Source: Paraburkholderia tuberum STM678 (GTDB lineage Bacteria > Pseudomonadota > Gammaproteobacteria > Burkholderiales > Burkholderiaceae). From it: 64,000 bases of DNA. Positions 33,120 through 40,995 of this stretch are shown here, piece after piece; position 1 is the stretch's first letter, and each line of letters starts with the position of its first letter. A program made the translations under genes and the position numbers. Below the pieces are notes generated by a model. It did no database searches, was not told where the DNA came from, and was given only the letters and a program-made list of their open reading frames with translations. The stretch lies in the NCBI RefSeq assembly GCF_902833905.1, contig NZ_CADFGP010000006.1, forward strand, positions 124,001-188,000, in the 5' to 3' direction.

Positions 33120-33827
33120 ATGCGCATTGCAGTTCTTCAGCGTGACCCGGTCATGCGTCAGTCCATTGAATCAAGTCTGGTGAGATCCGGCCATTTCTGC
33201 GCGGCCTATGACGACGGCGTTGCGTTGTCGAGGTCGCTCGTGCGCTCCACGATGGATCTGCTGGTGCTCGACTGGCAGGATATGCGGCCCGCCGGCGCGG
33301 ACCTGTTGCGCTCGGTGCGCCGCGTGGCAGGCGAGCACGTGCCGATCATGTTCGTGTCGGACGACGGCTCGGAGGAAAGCATGGTGCGCGCGCTCGCCGG
33401 CGGTGCCGACGATTACCTCGCGTTGCCGCTGCGTGACGCCGAGTTTCGCGCGCGAGTCGCGGCGCTTCTGCGGCGCGCGTATCCGGAGCGTTTCAGCGCC
33501 GCGACCTGTTTCGAGATCGGCCCCTATTGCTTCGACACGATCGGCCGGGCGGTCACGCTGCGCGGCGAGCCGGTGCCGCTGTCGCCCACCCAGTACCGGA
33601 TCGCGGCGCTGTTCTTTTCCAACGTCGATCGCGTGATGTCGCGCGACCATATCTTCGCGACGGTGTGGGGCCGCGAACTGCGCGAGTTCACGCGGACCAT
33701 CGACAGTCACGTGTCACGGCTGCGTCTGCTGCTCGCGATCGAGCCGCACAATGGTTTCCGGCTGCAGCCGGTATACAGAAGCGGCTACCGGTTGCTGCAG
33801 CTTCACGACCATGTGCTCAGGGAGTGA
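33120..33827 (+). CDS. OmpR-type response regulator with degenerate receiver
   Basis: A 235-residue protein. The C-terminal winged-helix DNA-binding domain is intact (PLSPTQYRIAALFFSN...VMSRDHIFATVWG...RTIDSHVSRLRLLL...GFRLQPVYRSGYRL). The receiver keeps the phosphoacceptor Asp51 (LLVLDWQDM), but the acidic pocket is weakened (normal E/D pair reads Q7-R8-D9) and the invariant lysine is replaced by Leu102 in YLALPLRD, where KP is usual. No histidine kinase is adjacent, so it is an orphan. It may act without phosphorylation. The 291 bases to the next gene hold no clear promoter. Confidence 0.88.
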   Translation: MRIAVLQRDPVMRQSIESSLVRSGHFCAAYDDGVALSRSLVRSTMDLLVLDWQDMRPAGADLLRSVRRVAGEHVPIMFVSDDGSEESMVRALAGGADDYLALPLRDAEFRARVAALLRRAYPERFSAATCFEIGPYCFDTIGRAVTLRGEPVPLSPTQYRIAALFFSNVDRVMSRDHIFATVWGRELREFTRTIDSHVSRLRLLLAIEPHNGFRLQPVYRSGYRLLQLHDHVLRE

Positions 33828-34118
33828 AGATTCGCAGTCGGCGCGCACGGCATGAGGTCGCCACGGCCAGGTATATGCTGAAATCCGCGTTGCAGCCCGT
33901 CGCGCTCGCCAGCGGTGTTCATTCTCCTTACGTGTCCGTATCGGTTAGCCGGGTTGCCGTGTTTGCGCCGAGGGTCGTCGACGCCGATACCGAATAGCGG
34001 GACGTTTCGCGCGCCGCGCGCGCGGCGGCTCACGCATCGCGCCGCTATGCCGAAATCGTCTCAATCCGCGCGTACGCGCACCAAGACCCGCCGGCCCGCG
34101 ATTCCTACCATGGGCGAC

Positions 34119-35066
34119 ATGAAAACCCTCAACATCATCGACTCGCACACCGGCGGTGAGCCCACCCGCCTCGTGGTGTCGGGTGGCCCGGATCTGGGCA
34201 GCGGCACGCTCGCGCAACGGCTCGAGGTGTTCCGCACCCGCTTCGACGACTGGCGCGCCGGCATCGTTACCGAACCGCGGGGCTCGGACGTGGTGGTCGG
34301 CGCGTTGCTCTGCGAGCCCGACGATCCGACTTGCGCGGCCGGCGTGATCTTCTTCAACAACGTCGGCTATCTCGGCATGTGCGGGCACGGCACCATCGGG
34401 CTCGTCGTGTCGCTCGCGCACATGGGGCGGATCGGGCCGGGACGACACCGCATCGAAACGCCGGTCGGCATGGTCGAGGCGACGCTGAACGAAGACGGCG
34501 GCGTCGCGGTGCGCAACGTGCCCGCGTATCGCCACCGCAAGGCGGTGCAGGTCGACGTGCCAGGCTATGGCGCACTAACCGGGGACATCGGCTGGGGCGG
34601 CAACTGGTTTTTCCTCGTCGCCGAGCATGGGCACGAGCTCGAAGCCGCGAACATCGCGAGCCTGACGGCTTTCAGCTCGGCGATTCGCGACGCGCTGATC
34701 GCACGGAACATCACCGGCGCGAACGGCGCGCTGATCGACCATATCGAGCTGTTCGGACCGGGTTCGCGCGAGGGCCTCGACAGCCGCAGCTTCGTGCTGT
34801 GTCCCGGCAATGCGTACGACCGCTCGCCGTGCGGCACCGGCACGAGCGCGAAGGTCGCGTGTCTCGCGGCCGACGGCAAGCTTGCCGAAGGCGCGGTGTG
34901 GCGCCAGGAGAGCATCATCGGCAGCGTGTTCGAGGCGAGCTATCGCACGGCGGGCGACGGCGTCCACGTGATTCCGACCATCACCGGTCACGCGCACATC
35001 ATGGCCGAAGGGTGTCTGTGTTTCGACGAGCGCGATCCGTTCGCGTGGGGTATCCGGACCGCATGA
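34119..35066 (+). CDS. lhpA: 4-hydroxyproline 2-epimerase
   Basis: A 315-residue proline-racemase-family enzyme. Both catalytic cysteines are present: Cys88 in [11 protein letters not shown] and Cys238 in [12 protein letters not shown]. Neighbours point to trans-4-hydroxy-L-proline to cis-4-hydroxy-D-proline epimerisation rather than proline racemisation: the three following genes are typical D-hydroxyproline oxidase subunits. Start 34119 is chosen ([17 protein letters not shown], the family N-terminus); an ATG three codons upstream is possible. It overlaps the next gene by 4 bases. First gene of the operon. Confidence 0.88.
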   Translation: MKTLNIIDSHTGGEPTRLVVSGGPDLGSGTLAQRLEVFRTRFDDWRAGIVTEPRGSDVVVGALLCEPDDPTCAAGVIFFNNVGYLGMCGHGTIGLVVSLAHMGRIGPGRHRIETPVGMVEATLNEDGGVAVRNVPAYRHRKAVQVDVPGYGALTGDIGWGGNWFFLVAEHGHELEAANIASLTAFSSAIRDALIARNITGANGALIDHIELFGPGSREGLDSRSFVLCPGNAYDRSPCGTGTSAKVACLAADGKLAEGAVWRQESIIGSVFEASYRTAGDGVHVIPTITGHAHIMAEGCLCFDERDPFAWGIRTA

Positions 35067-36220
35067 GCCCGGACGCGCTGATCATCGGAGCGGGTATCGT
35101 CGGTGCCGCGTGCGCGGCGGAACTGGCCGCGCTCGGCATGCGCGTCGACGTGCTCGATGCGCAGCGCATCGGCGGCGGCGCGACGGCGGCCGGCATGGGC
35201 CATATCGTCGTGATGAACGACTCGCCCGCCGAATTCGCACTGAGCCGCTATTCGCGCGAGCTATGGCTCGAGCTCGCGCCGCAGCTGCGCGCGCGCGACG
35301 CGTTCGCGCGCTGCGGCACGCTGTGGGTCGCAGCCGACGACGAAGAACGGCAAGCCGCCCGCGCAATGCAGGCGGCGTTTGAGAGCCAAGGCGTCGCCGC
35401 GCAATTGCTGGACTCGTCCGAACTGCGCGCCTGCGAACCGGCGCTCGCACCATCGATGGCGGGCGGCTTGCGCATCGAGCACGACAGCATCGTGTATGCG
35501 CCGACCGCCGCCGAATGGCTGCTCACGCAGTCGCCGCATGCGGCGAATATCAGCGTGCGACCTGGAGCGCCGGTCGCGTCGGTCGGTGCGGGTGGCGTGA
35601 CCCTGGCGTGCGGCGAGCGCACCAGCGCGGCGCACGTGGTCGTCGCGAACGGCCTCGGGGCGGCGCAATTGTTGCCGTGGCTGCCGTTGCAGCCGAAGAA
35701 AGGCCATCTGCTGATCACCGACCGCTACCCGGGGCTGATCCGTCATCAACTGCTCGAACTTGGCTATATCAAGAGCGCGCATCACGCGACCGGCACGTCG
35801 GTCGCGTTCAACGTACAGCCGCGTCCGACCGGGCAACTGCTGATCGGCTCGTCGCGCCAGTTCGAAACAACCGATCCCGCCGTCGAGATGCCGGTGCTCG
35901 CCCGGATGCTGCAACGCGCCGCGCAGTATCTGCCGCGGTTGCCGGCGCTCAGCGGCATCCGCGCGTGGACGGGGTTTCGCGCGGCGTCGCCGGACGGCCT
36001 GCCGCTGATCGGACCGGCCGGCGAGTTCGCGCCCGACGTCGGCTCTGGCTCCGCATCCCGCCTATGGCTCGCGGTCGGCCACGAAGGGCTTGGCGTGACG
36101 ACCTCGCTCGCGACCGCGAAACTACTCGCGGCGCAGATCGCGGGCCATGCCGCGCCGATTCCGTGCGAACCTTATCTACCGATGCGTTTTGCAGAGCAGG
36201 TGGCCCATGACCGACACTGA
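35063..36220 (+). CDS. FAD-dependent D-hydroxyproline oxidase subunit (DadA-like)
   Basis: A 385-residue flavoprotein. It has an N-terminal GxGxxG nucleotide fold ([29 protein letters not shown]), the DAO/DadA signature [12 protein letters not shown], and a C-terminal [23 protein letters not shown] flavin-binding stretch. As part of the cluster it oxidises cis-4-hydroxy-D-proline to 1-pyrroline-4-hydroxy-2-carboxylate, passing electrons to the 2Fe-2S and second flavin subunits. It overlaps the epimerase stop by 4 bases and the following gene by 14. Confidence 0.85.
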   Translation: MSPDALIIGAGIVGAACAAELAALGMRVDVLDAQRIGGGATAAGMGHIVVMNDSPAEFALSRYSRELWLELAPQLRARDAFARCGTLWVAADDEERQAARAMQAAFESQGVAAQLLDSSELRACEPALAPSMAGGLRIEHDSIVYAPTAAEWLLTQSPHAANISVRPGAPVASVGAGGVTLACGERTSAAHVVVANGLGAAQLLPWLPLQPKKGHLLITDRYPGLIRHQLLELGYIKSAHHATGTSVAFNVQPRPTGQLLIGSSRQFETTDPAVEMPVLARMLQRAAQYLPRLPALSGIRAWTGFRAASPDGLPLIGPAGEFAPDVGSGSASRLWLAVGHEGLGVTTSLATAKLLAAQIAGHAAPIPCEPYLPMRFAEQVAHDRH

Positions 36221-36482
36221 CGCGGCCCGCATCCGTTTGACCGTCGACGGCCGCAGCATCGAAGTGAAACCCGGCACGACCATAGCCGCGGCGCTCGCGA
36301 TCGCGGGTGTGCGCGGCTCGCGGCTGTCGGTCAAGGGCGAGCCGCGCGAAGCCTTGTGCGGGATGGGCGTGTGCCAGGAGTGCCGCGTCGCGATCGACGG
36401 TCGCGCGCACGCGCTCGCGTGCCAGACGCTATGCCGCGACGGCCAGCGCGTGCAGACACGAAACGGGACAGTACACGCATGA
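36207..36482 (+). CDS. 2Fe-2S subunit of the hydroxyproline oxidase
   Basis: A 91-residue ferredoxin-like protein: IRLTVDGRSIEVKPGTTIAAALAIAGV followed by the cluster-binding CGMGVCQEC and a later Cys in HALACQTLC. The length, fold and place match the small subunit of DadA/HcnABC-like dehydrogenases, which connects two flavin subunits. Overlaps its neighbours by 14 and 4 bases, so all three subunits are translated together. Confidence 0.85.
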   Translation: MTDTDAARIRLTVDGRSIEVKPGTTIAAALAIAGVRGSRLSVKGEPREALCGMGVCQECRVAIDGRAHALACQTLCRDGQRVQTRNGTVHA

Positions 36483-37771
36483 CGCAGCACTTCGACATCG
36501 TGGTGATCGGCGGTGGTCCGGCCGGGCTCAATGCCGCGCGAGCGGCGGCGCAGGCGGGCGCGACTGTCGCGCAGATCGATGACAATCCGCGCGCCGGCGG
36601 CCAGGTCTGGCGCCAGGGGCCCGCCTATCCGCCTCAAGCAGCGTTGCAGGCGTTGCTCGCGGCGTTGCAATCGCAGCAAAACTTCACTTACTGGCCATCG
36701 ACGCGCGTGATCGCGCCGCTCGGCGCGCAAGCCTTGCTGCTCGAATCCGCCGAACACGGCGGCGTGTCGATCACCTATGACAGACTGATTCTTGCGACCG
36801 GCGCGCGCGAGCGTCTTCTGCCGTTTCCCGGCTGGACCTTGCCCGGCGTGACCGGCGCGGGCGCATTGCAGGCGCTGATCAAAGGCGGCATGCCGGTGCG
36901 CGACGAACGGATCGTGATCGCCGGCAGCGGCCCGCTGCTGATGGCCGCGCTCGCCACCGCGCGAGAGGCCGGCGCGCGCGTGATCGCGGTGGTCGAGCAG
37001 GCATCGGCGGCCGAGGTCGCGCGTTTCGGCGTGTCGCTGCTGCGCGAGCCCGCGAAGCTGCGTCAGGCGATCAGCCTCACGCGCGGCTTCGTGGGACTGC
37101 GCTACTGGACCGGCAGCATCGTGAGCGAAGCCCGTGGCGCGCAGCGCGTGCAACAGGTGACGATCCGGCGCGGCGAACGCGAGGTGACGCTCGATTGCGA
37201 CCGCGTCGCGTGCGGCTTCGGACTGCTGCCGAACGTCACGCTTGCCCAGGCGCTCGGCTGCGCGATCAACGACGCGGGCGAAATCGTCATCGACGACGGA
37301 CAGCGCACCTCGCTCGAACGCGTTTATGCAGCGGGCGAGTGCACGGGCGTCGGCGGCGCTGAGCTCGCTGGCGCGGAAGGTGAGATCGCCGGTCTCGTGG
37401 CGAGCGGCGCGGCGAGCACGCAACGCGCCGCGCTGGCGGCGCTGGTCGCGCAACGCGCTCGCTGGCGGGGCTTTGGCGCGCGCGTCGCAGCGTCGTTCGC
37501 ATTGGGCGTGGCCGCGCGCACGCCGCCCGCCGACGCGACGCTGTTGTGCCGTTGCGAGGACGTGAGCGTCGGCGAGGTGCGCCGCTGCGCCGACTGGCGT
37601 GACGCGAAACTGCAGACGCGCTGCGGTATGGGCCCTTGCCAGGGGCGCATCTGCGGGGCGGCCGCGAGCCTGTACTTCGGCTGGCCGGCCGCCGCGGCGC
37701 GTCCGCCGTTCAGTCCGGCGCAAATCGGCACGCTGATGAGCGCCGCCGAACCGCCGACTGCGGCGCCATGA
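36479..37771 (+). CDS. NAD(P)/FAD-binding subunit of the hydroxyproline oxidase
   Basis: A 430-residue protein with two GxGxxG nucleotide folds (VVIGGGPAGLNAARAAAQAGATVAQIDDNPRAGGQVW and IVIAGSGPLLMAALATAREAGARV), and a C-terminal BFD-like region with four Cys (LLCRCEDVS, RCGMGPCQGRICG). This is the HcnB/SoxA-like larger partner of such complexes. It accepts electrons from the FAD subunit through the ferredoxin. Together with the two upstream genes it makes an alpha-beta-gamma oxidase. It ends the operon. Confidence 0.85.
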   Translation: MTQHFDIVVIGGGPAGLNAARAAAQAGATVAQIDDNPRAGGQVWRQGPAYPPQAALQALLAALQSQQNFTYWPSTRVIAPLGAQALLLESAEHGGVSITYDRLILATGARERLLPFPGWTLPGVTGAGALQALIKGGMPVRDERIVIAGSGPLLMAALATAREAGARVIAVVEQASAAEVARFGVSLLREPAKLRQAISLTRGFVGLRYWTGSIVSEARGAQRVQQVTIRRGEREVTLDCDRVACGFGLLPNVTLAQALGCAINDAGEIVIDDGQRTSLERVYAAGECTGVGGAELAGAEGEIAGLVASGAASTQRAALAALVAQRARWRGFGARVAASFALGVAARTPPADATLLCRCEDVSVGEVRRCADWRDAKLQTRCGMGPCQGRICGAAASLYFGWPAAAARPPFSPAQIGTLMSAAEPPTAAP

Positions 37772-37798
37772 CGGCTCCGCGCTTACCCTCGGTAGATA

Positions 37799-37825
37799 TT
37801 GGCGGGCGACGCGCGGCTCTATAAT
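37799..37825 (+). promoter_or_regulatory. candidate promoter of the PAS-AraC gene
   Basis: A perfect TATAAT at 37820-37825 with TTGGCG at 37799-37804 (15-base spacer), about 100 bases before the AraC-type gene. The spacing is short, so strength may depend on an activator. Confidence 0.5.
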
Positions 37826-37930
37826 CGACCGCAATCAACCGCACGAGCAGGCTGCCCGGCCGCACCGGCGCAGCGATCCGCGAACGCAACCTAACGCAAT
37901 CAACCAGGCACGCACCCACGGAACCGCACG

Positions 37931-38698
37931 ATGAACACGCTGGCGCATCCGCTCGAAACTGACGATACGACGTTGTCCGGCATGCTGTCGCATTTCAGGT
38001 TGCTCGAGCCGGTATTCGATGCAATGCCGGACGTCGTGTTCTTCGTCAAGGACGCCGACGCGCGGTATGCGCTCGTCAACCGCACGCTCGCTTCGCGTTG
38101 CGGCTTCAAGGAAAAGGCCGCGCTGCTCGGCAAGACCGCGGAAGACGTGTTTCCGCGCCGCTTCGGGCGCATCTATACCGCGCAGGACAAGGCGATCATC
38201 GGCGTGGGCAACCAGATGCTCGATCAGCTCGAACTGCATCTGTATCCGGGCCGTCAACCGGGCTGGTGCCTGACCTGCAAACAACCGTTGCGCGATGCGA
38301 CGGGCAAGGTGGTCGGCCTCGCCGGCATCTCCCGCGATCTGAAAGCCGACGAAAGCAGCCATCCGGCCTACAGCCGGCTTGCCGCCGTCGTGCAGTCGAT
38401 CCAGCAGAATTACGTGCAGCCGCTGAACCTGAAGCAGCTTGCGGCGATGGCGGACATGTCGGTCGCGCAGCTTGAGCGCTACTTTCACAAGGTGTTTCAT
38501 CTGACGCCGCGCCAGGTGCTCCTGAAAACGCGACTCGACGCGGCGACCGCGCTGCTGGTGTCGCACGACAAGGTCACCGACGTCGCCGCGCGTTGCGGCT
38601 ACACCGATCACAGCGCGTTCACACGGCAATTCAAGGCGACCGTCGGCGTCACACCGACCGAATACCGGATGTTGCTGCACGGTACGCTGCGCGGCTGA
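37931..38698 (+). CDS. PAS-AraC transcriptional regulator
   Basis: A 255-residue protein. A PAS domain occupies about residues 28-140 (FDAMPDVVFFVKDADARYALVNRTLASRCGFKEKAALLGKTAEDVFP...GLAGISRDLK). An AraC-type double helix-turn-helix fills the C-terminus (LNLKQLAAMADMSVAQLERYFHKVFHLTPRQVLLKTRL and AARCGYTDHSAFTRQFKATVGVTPTEYR). PAS sensing replaces the usual cupin domain of AraC proteins. It lies after the hydroxyproline operon in the same direction, so it may activate that operon in response to a small ligand or redox state. Confidence 0.85.
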   Translation: MNTLAHPLETDDTTLSGMLSHFRLLEPVFDAMPDVVFFVKDADARYALVNRTLASRCGFKEKAALLGKTAEDVFPRRFGRIYTAQDKAIIGVGNQMLDQLELHLYPGRQPGWCLTCKQPLRDATGKVVGLAGISRDLKADESSHPAYSRLAAVVQSIQQNYVQPLNLKQLAAMADMSVAQLERYFHKVFHLTPRQVLLKTRLDAATALLVSHDKVTDVAARCGYTDHSAFTRQFKATVGVTPTEYRMLLHGTLRG

Positions 38699-38715
38699 AC
38701 GGCGTCGGGCGTGTC

Positions 38716-39045
38716 ATGGCGGGTCGCGCGCATCACTACTATGTGTACGTCGTCGCGCTCGACGACAAGGTGTGGAACGAGGCGCGCTTTCGTCGCGCGA
38801 ATCCTGGTTACCGTTTCGACAGGCCGTGCGTGTACGTCGGCATGACGGGGCTCGACCCGGACTTGCGCTTCGATCGGCACAAGGCGGGCATTCAGGCGAA
38901 TCGCTTTGTGCGCGACTACGGCCTGCGTCTGATGCCCGAACTGTACGACGTGTTCAACCCGATGCCTTGCCGCGGCGCGCAGGATATGGAAGTGGAATTG
39001 GCGATCGGGCTGCGCGAGGCGGGGTATGGCGTATGGCAGGCTTGA
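38716..39045 (+). CDS. GIY-YIG-like protein
   Basis: A 109-residue single-domain protein. The GIY-YIG core is recognisable: YYVYVVALDD, then CVYVGMTGLDPDLRFDRHKAG with the conserved Arg, and ELYDVFNPM...DMEVELAIGLREAGYG supplying the catalytic Glu. It lies 17 bases after the AraC gene. Such stand-alone proteins are usually of unknown role, in DNA repair, mobile-element, or phage-defence contexts. Its end converges with the effector/immunity pair. Confidence 0.7.
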   Translation: MAGRAHHYYVYVVALDDKVWNEARFRRANPGYRFDRPCVYVGMTGLDPDLRFDRHKAGIQANRFVRDYGLRLMPELYDVFNPMPCRGAQDMEVELAIGLREAGYGVWQA

Positions 39046-39084
39046 AAGGCTTGACGCGGCCGAATTCCATTGTGACGAGCGTGC

Positions 39085-39366
39085 TCAATGTGCTCGCCGC
39101 CATGCGATGACGCTTGCCGGCACTACGATTGCGATGGCGACGATATATCCCGAAACGATCAGCACAAAGTTGCCCCAAGCCTCGACATCGTAGGCGTCGG
39201 GCTCCCAATTGGGATATAGGCAACGCAGTAGCCATCGAACGGAACCGGCGAGCCATAACGGTATCTGGAACGATAGTTGTTGCGTGCCCCATGCGAGTGC
39301 AGTGCCTAATGCGACCCATATCCCAAGTGCACTGATGCACCATCGAAGCAATCGGGCGTCTCTCAT
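39085..39366 (-). CDS. predicted membrane protein, probable immunity to the Tlde1-like effector
   Basis: A 93-residue protein with two strong hydrophobic segments (about 8-27 and 65-88) and a periplasmic-length loop between them (PNWEPDAYDVEAWGN). Its ATG overlaps the stop of the upstream effector gene by 4 bases (ATGA), so it is coupled to it. Small envelope proteins in this position usually neutralise a toxin that acts in the periplasm. No family recognised, so immunity is inferred from genetic linkage and topology only. Confidence 0.65.
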   Translation of the reverse strand: MRDARLLRWCISALGIWVALGTALAWGTQQLSFQIPLWLAGSVRWLLRCLYPNWEPDAYDVEAWGNFVLIVSGYIVAIAIVVPASVIAWRRAH

Positions 39367-39842
39367 CGCACTTCTACTCGCCCGTAAGCTCGTATGTTAG
39401 TTCCTGGTATTGGCAGCGTTGGCGAAGTCCGACGGATATAGCGCTGCAGCCGCTCAAAGCCAGCCAGATCTTTTACGGTAATGCAACCTTGGCTTAGATG
39501 CCTCGACCCTTCGGGATGAAGGCGGAATTGACCCCGCCGGATGCCTTGAATCATCGTCACGTCGCCGCCGTGAGGATTCCACAGCGTGAACCATTTGTGC
39601 CGATCACTACTTCCGAAGTGTTCACCGATAAAGTCCCTTAGTCCCCCGATGCGTCCGCCGGATTGGCGGTCAATCAGGTAGTACCTGCCGGGAGGTATCG
39701 GGCCGACATCCACATCCGCGACATTGTCGGGATTGTCCCTGCCGGCTCTCTGACCTGAATAGGCCTCGACCGCGCCAAAGCCTGAACAGACGAATCGTGA
39801 AGTTTCTTTCCGATTGAGCTCGAAGATACAGCTTACAGTCAT
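39363..39842 (-). CDS. Tlde1-like (DUF2778) peptidoglycan-acting effector
   Basis: A 159-residue protein of the DUF2778/Tlde1 type. The catalytic region FRLHPEGSRHLSQGCITV has His109, Ser117 and Cys120, in an L,D-transpeptidase-like arrangement. In characterised Tlde1 effectors it cuts or exchanges tetrapeptide stems. GPIPPGRYYLIDRQSGGR and WNPHGGDVTMIQGI are further family text. Start at ATG 39842 (CTGGAG upstream) is preferred over an upstream TTG at 39911. The following coupled gene is a predicted membrane protein. Such pairs are usually delivered by type VI secretion; no T6SS gene is in the window, so the delivery system is inferred. Confidence 0.78.
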   Translation of the reverse strand: MTVSCIFELNRKETSRFVCSGFGAVEAYSGQRAGRDNPDNVADVDVGPIPPGRYYLIDRQSGGRIGGLRDFIGEHFGSSDRHKWFTLWNPHGGDVTMIQGIRRGQFRLHPEGSRHLSQGCITVKDLAGFERLQRYIRRTSPTLPIPGTNIRAYGRVEVR

Positions 39843-40027
39843 TGGTTTTTGCTCCAGAATTCCCTGAGGTGGCGGAGCAATGACTATTGCGTGTACGTCG
39901 GTGCCAGACAATCGGAGCGTTCTTAAAGATGCCTCGCATGTCTACGAAACTGATGCAGAAGCGCGGCGGTCTGATCTATCGCCAAAAACGTAGGCCACGC
40001 TCAATGGCTGTGCCTGAATAGAAAAAA

Positions 40028-40056
40028 GCCGCGTCAACGCAAAGCGCTGACGCGGC
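40028..40056 (-). terminator. terminator after the minus-strand hypothetical gene
   Basis: Perfect 9-bp stem GCCGCGTCA (40028-40036) / TGACGCGGC (40048-40056) with a run of six As at 40022-40027 that reads as Ts on the minus strand. It ends transcription of the gene at 40087-40341. Confidence 0.85.
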
Positions 40057-40086
40057 CTCGGATGACCGGGTCGCGAGCCGATCTGC

Positions 40087-40341
40087 TTACTTCACCCCAA
40101 GCCCTCGCAACACCGCATTACCCTCGGACGTCAGACGGATATGCGGCGTGCCCGCATCGTTCGAAACGGTCTCGACGAGACCTGCTTCGTAAAGCTGCGG
40201 AATTTCGGGTTTTGCGGATGCATCGATCGGCGCGTGCAGCAGCAGCAGCAGCGTCGCGAGCTCGTGATGGCTCAACAGACGGCGCAGGATAGTAGGCCGT
40301 TTGGCCGGTGTTTCGTTGGTGTTGATTTCGGGCTGATTCAT
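40087..40341 (-). CDS. conserved hypothetical protein, winged-helix-like
   Basis: An 84-residue protein starting at MNQPEIN (40341). The C-terminal half (LLSHHELATLLLLLHAPIDASAKPEIPQLYEAGLVETVSNDAGTPHIRLTSEGNAVLRGLGV) has the helix-helix-wing rhythm of a small winged-helix DNA-binding domain. The family text is common in Burkholderiales. No DNA target is visible. Flanked by a strong terminator downstream. Confidence 0.6.
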   Translation of the reverse strand: MNQPEINTNETPAKRPTILRRLLSHHELATLLLLLHAPIDASAKPEIPQLYEAGLVETVSNDAGTPHIRLTSEGNAVLRGLGVK

Positions 40342-40494
40342 GGAGCGCACCTCGTGCGGGGACATGTCCGGGGATCTTGCGGACGAAGTCTTAAACGATT
40401 CTTAAGACTCCATTGTCCTGTAACACCGTGACATGAACGTTGCAATGGATCAGATTCCGGCGCCTGCAACTTCGCCTTTATGCGCCACAAAGCC

Positions 40495-40827
40495 TTACGG
40501 CGCGCAGGTTTTGCTTGCCGATTCGATCCACAGGTTGCTTACATGACGCTTGCCCGCATAGAAACGGTAAGTTGTCGCGCCGTTGTCGCTGCGTACCTTG
40601 ACGACGTTCGAGTCGCCGAAGTCGAGCATCTGACCCTGCGGGATCCCGGTCGACTTGAACGCGGCGTTGTGATGATTGGCCATCTGCGTCAGACAGGCGA
40701 CCACGTCATCGACGGAACGCTGTGTCGTCGTGTCCGTGACGGGTTCGCCGGAATCCGGGTCTTTCTGGAAATACGCGCAAGCGCTGAGCAGTAGCGAAAG
40801 GGACAGGACTGCAGCGAACTTCTTCAT
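40495..40827 (-). CDS. predicted lipoprotein
   Basis: A 110-residue protein with lipobox LSAC (signal MKKFAAVLSLSLLLSAC, Cys17). The mature part is acidic and ends TYRFYAGKRHVSNLWIESASKTCAP, with three further Cys that could form a disulfide. The 153-base spacer to the next gene holds no obvious motif. Function unknown; probably lipid-anchored in the outer membrane. Confidence 0.72.
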   Translation of the reverse strand: MKKFAAVLSLSLLLSACAYFQKDPDSGEPVTDTTTQRSVDDVVACLTQMANHHNAAFKSTGIPQGQMLDFGDSNVVKVRSDNGATTYRFYAGKRHVSNLWIESASKTCAP

Positions 40828-40995
40828 ATCTCTCCTGGCGTTGATTCGGGGATTCGGCTGAGCAGGCGCCATTATATCGAGACGGCGAGCCTGTCCCGAT
40901 CGGGGACGCAGGTCGCCTGCCTGAAAAGACGAAATCCGTATCGACGCGGCGACTTCCAATGACGAAGCCGCCGTCGTGCCTCCGGTGTCCGCCCG

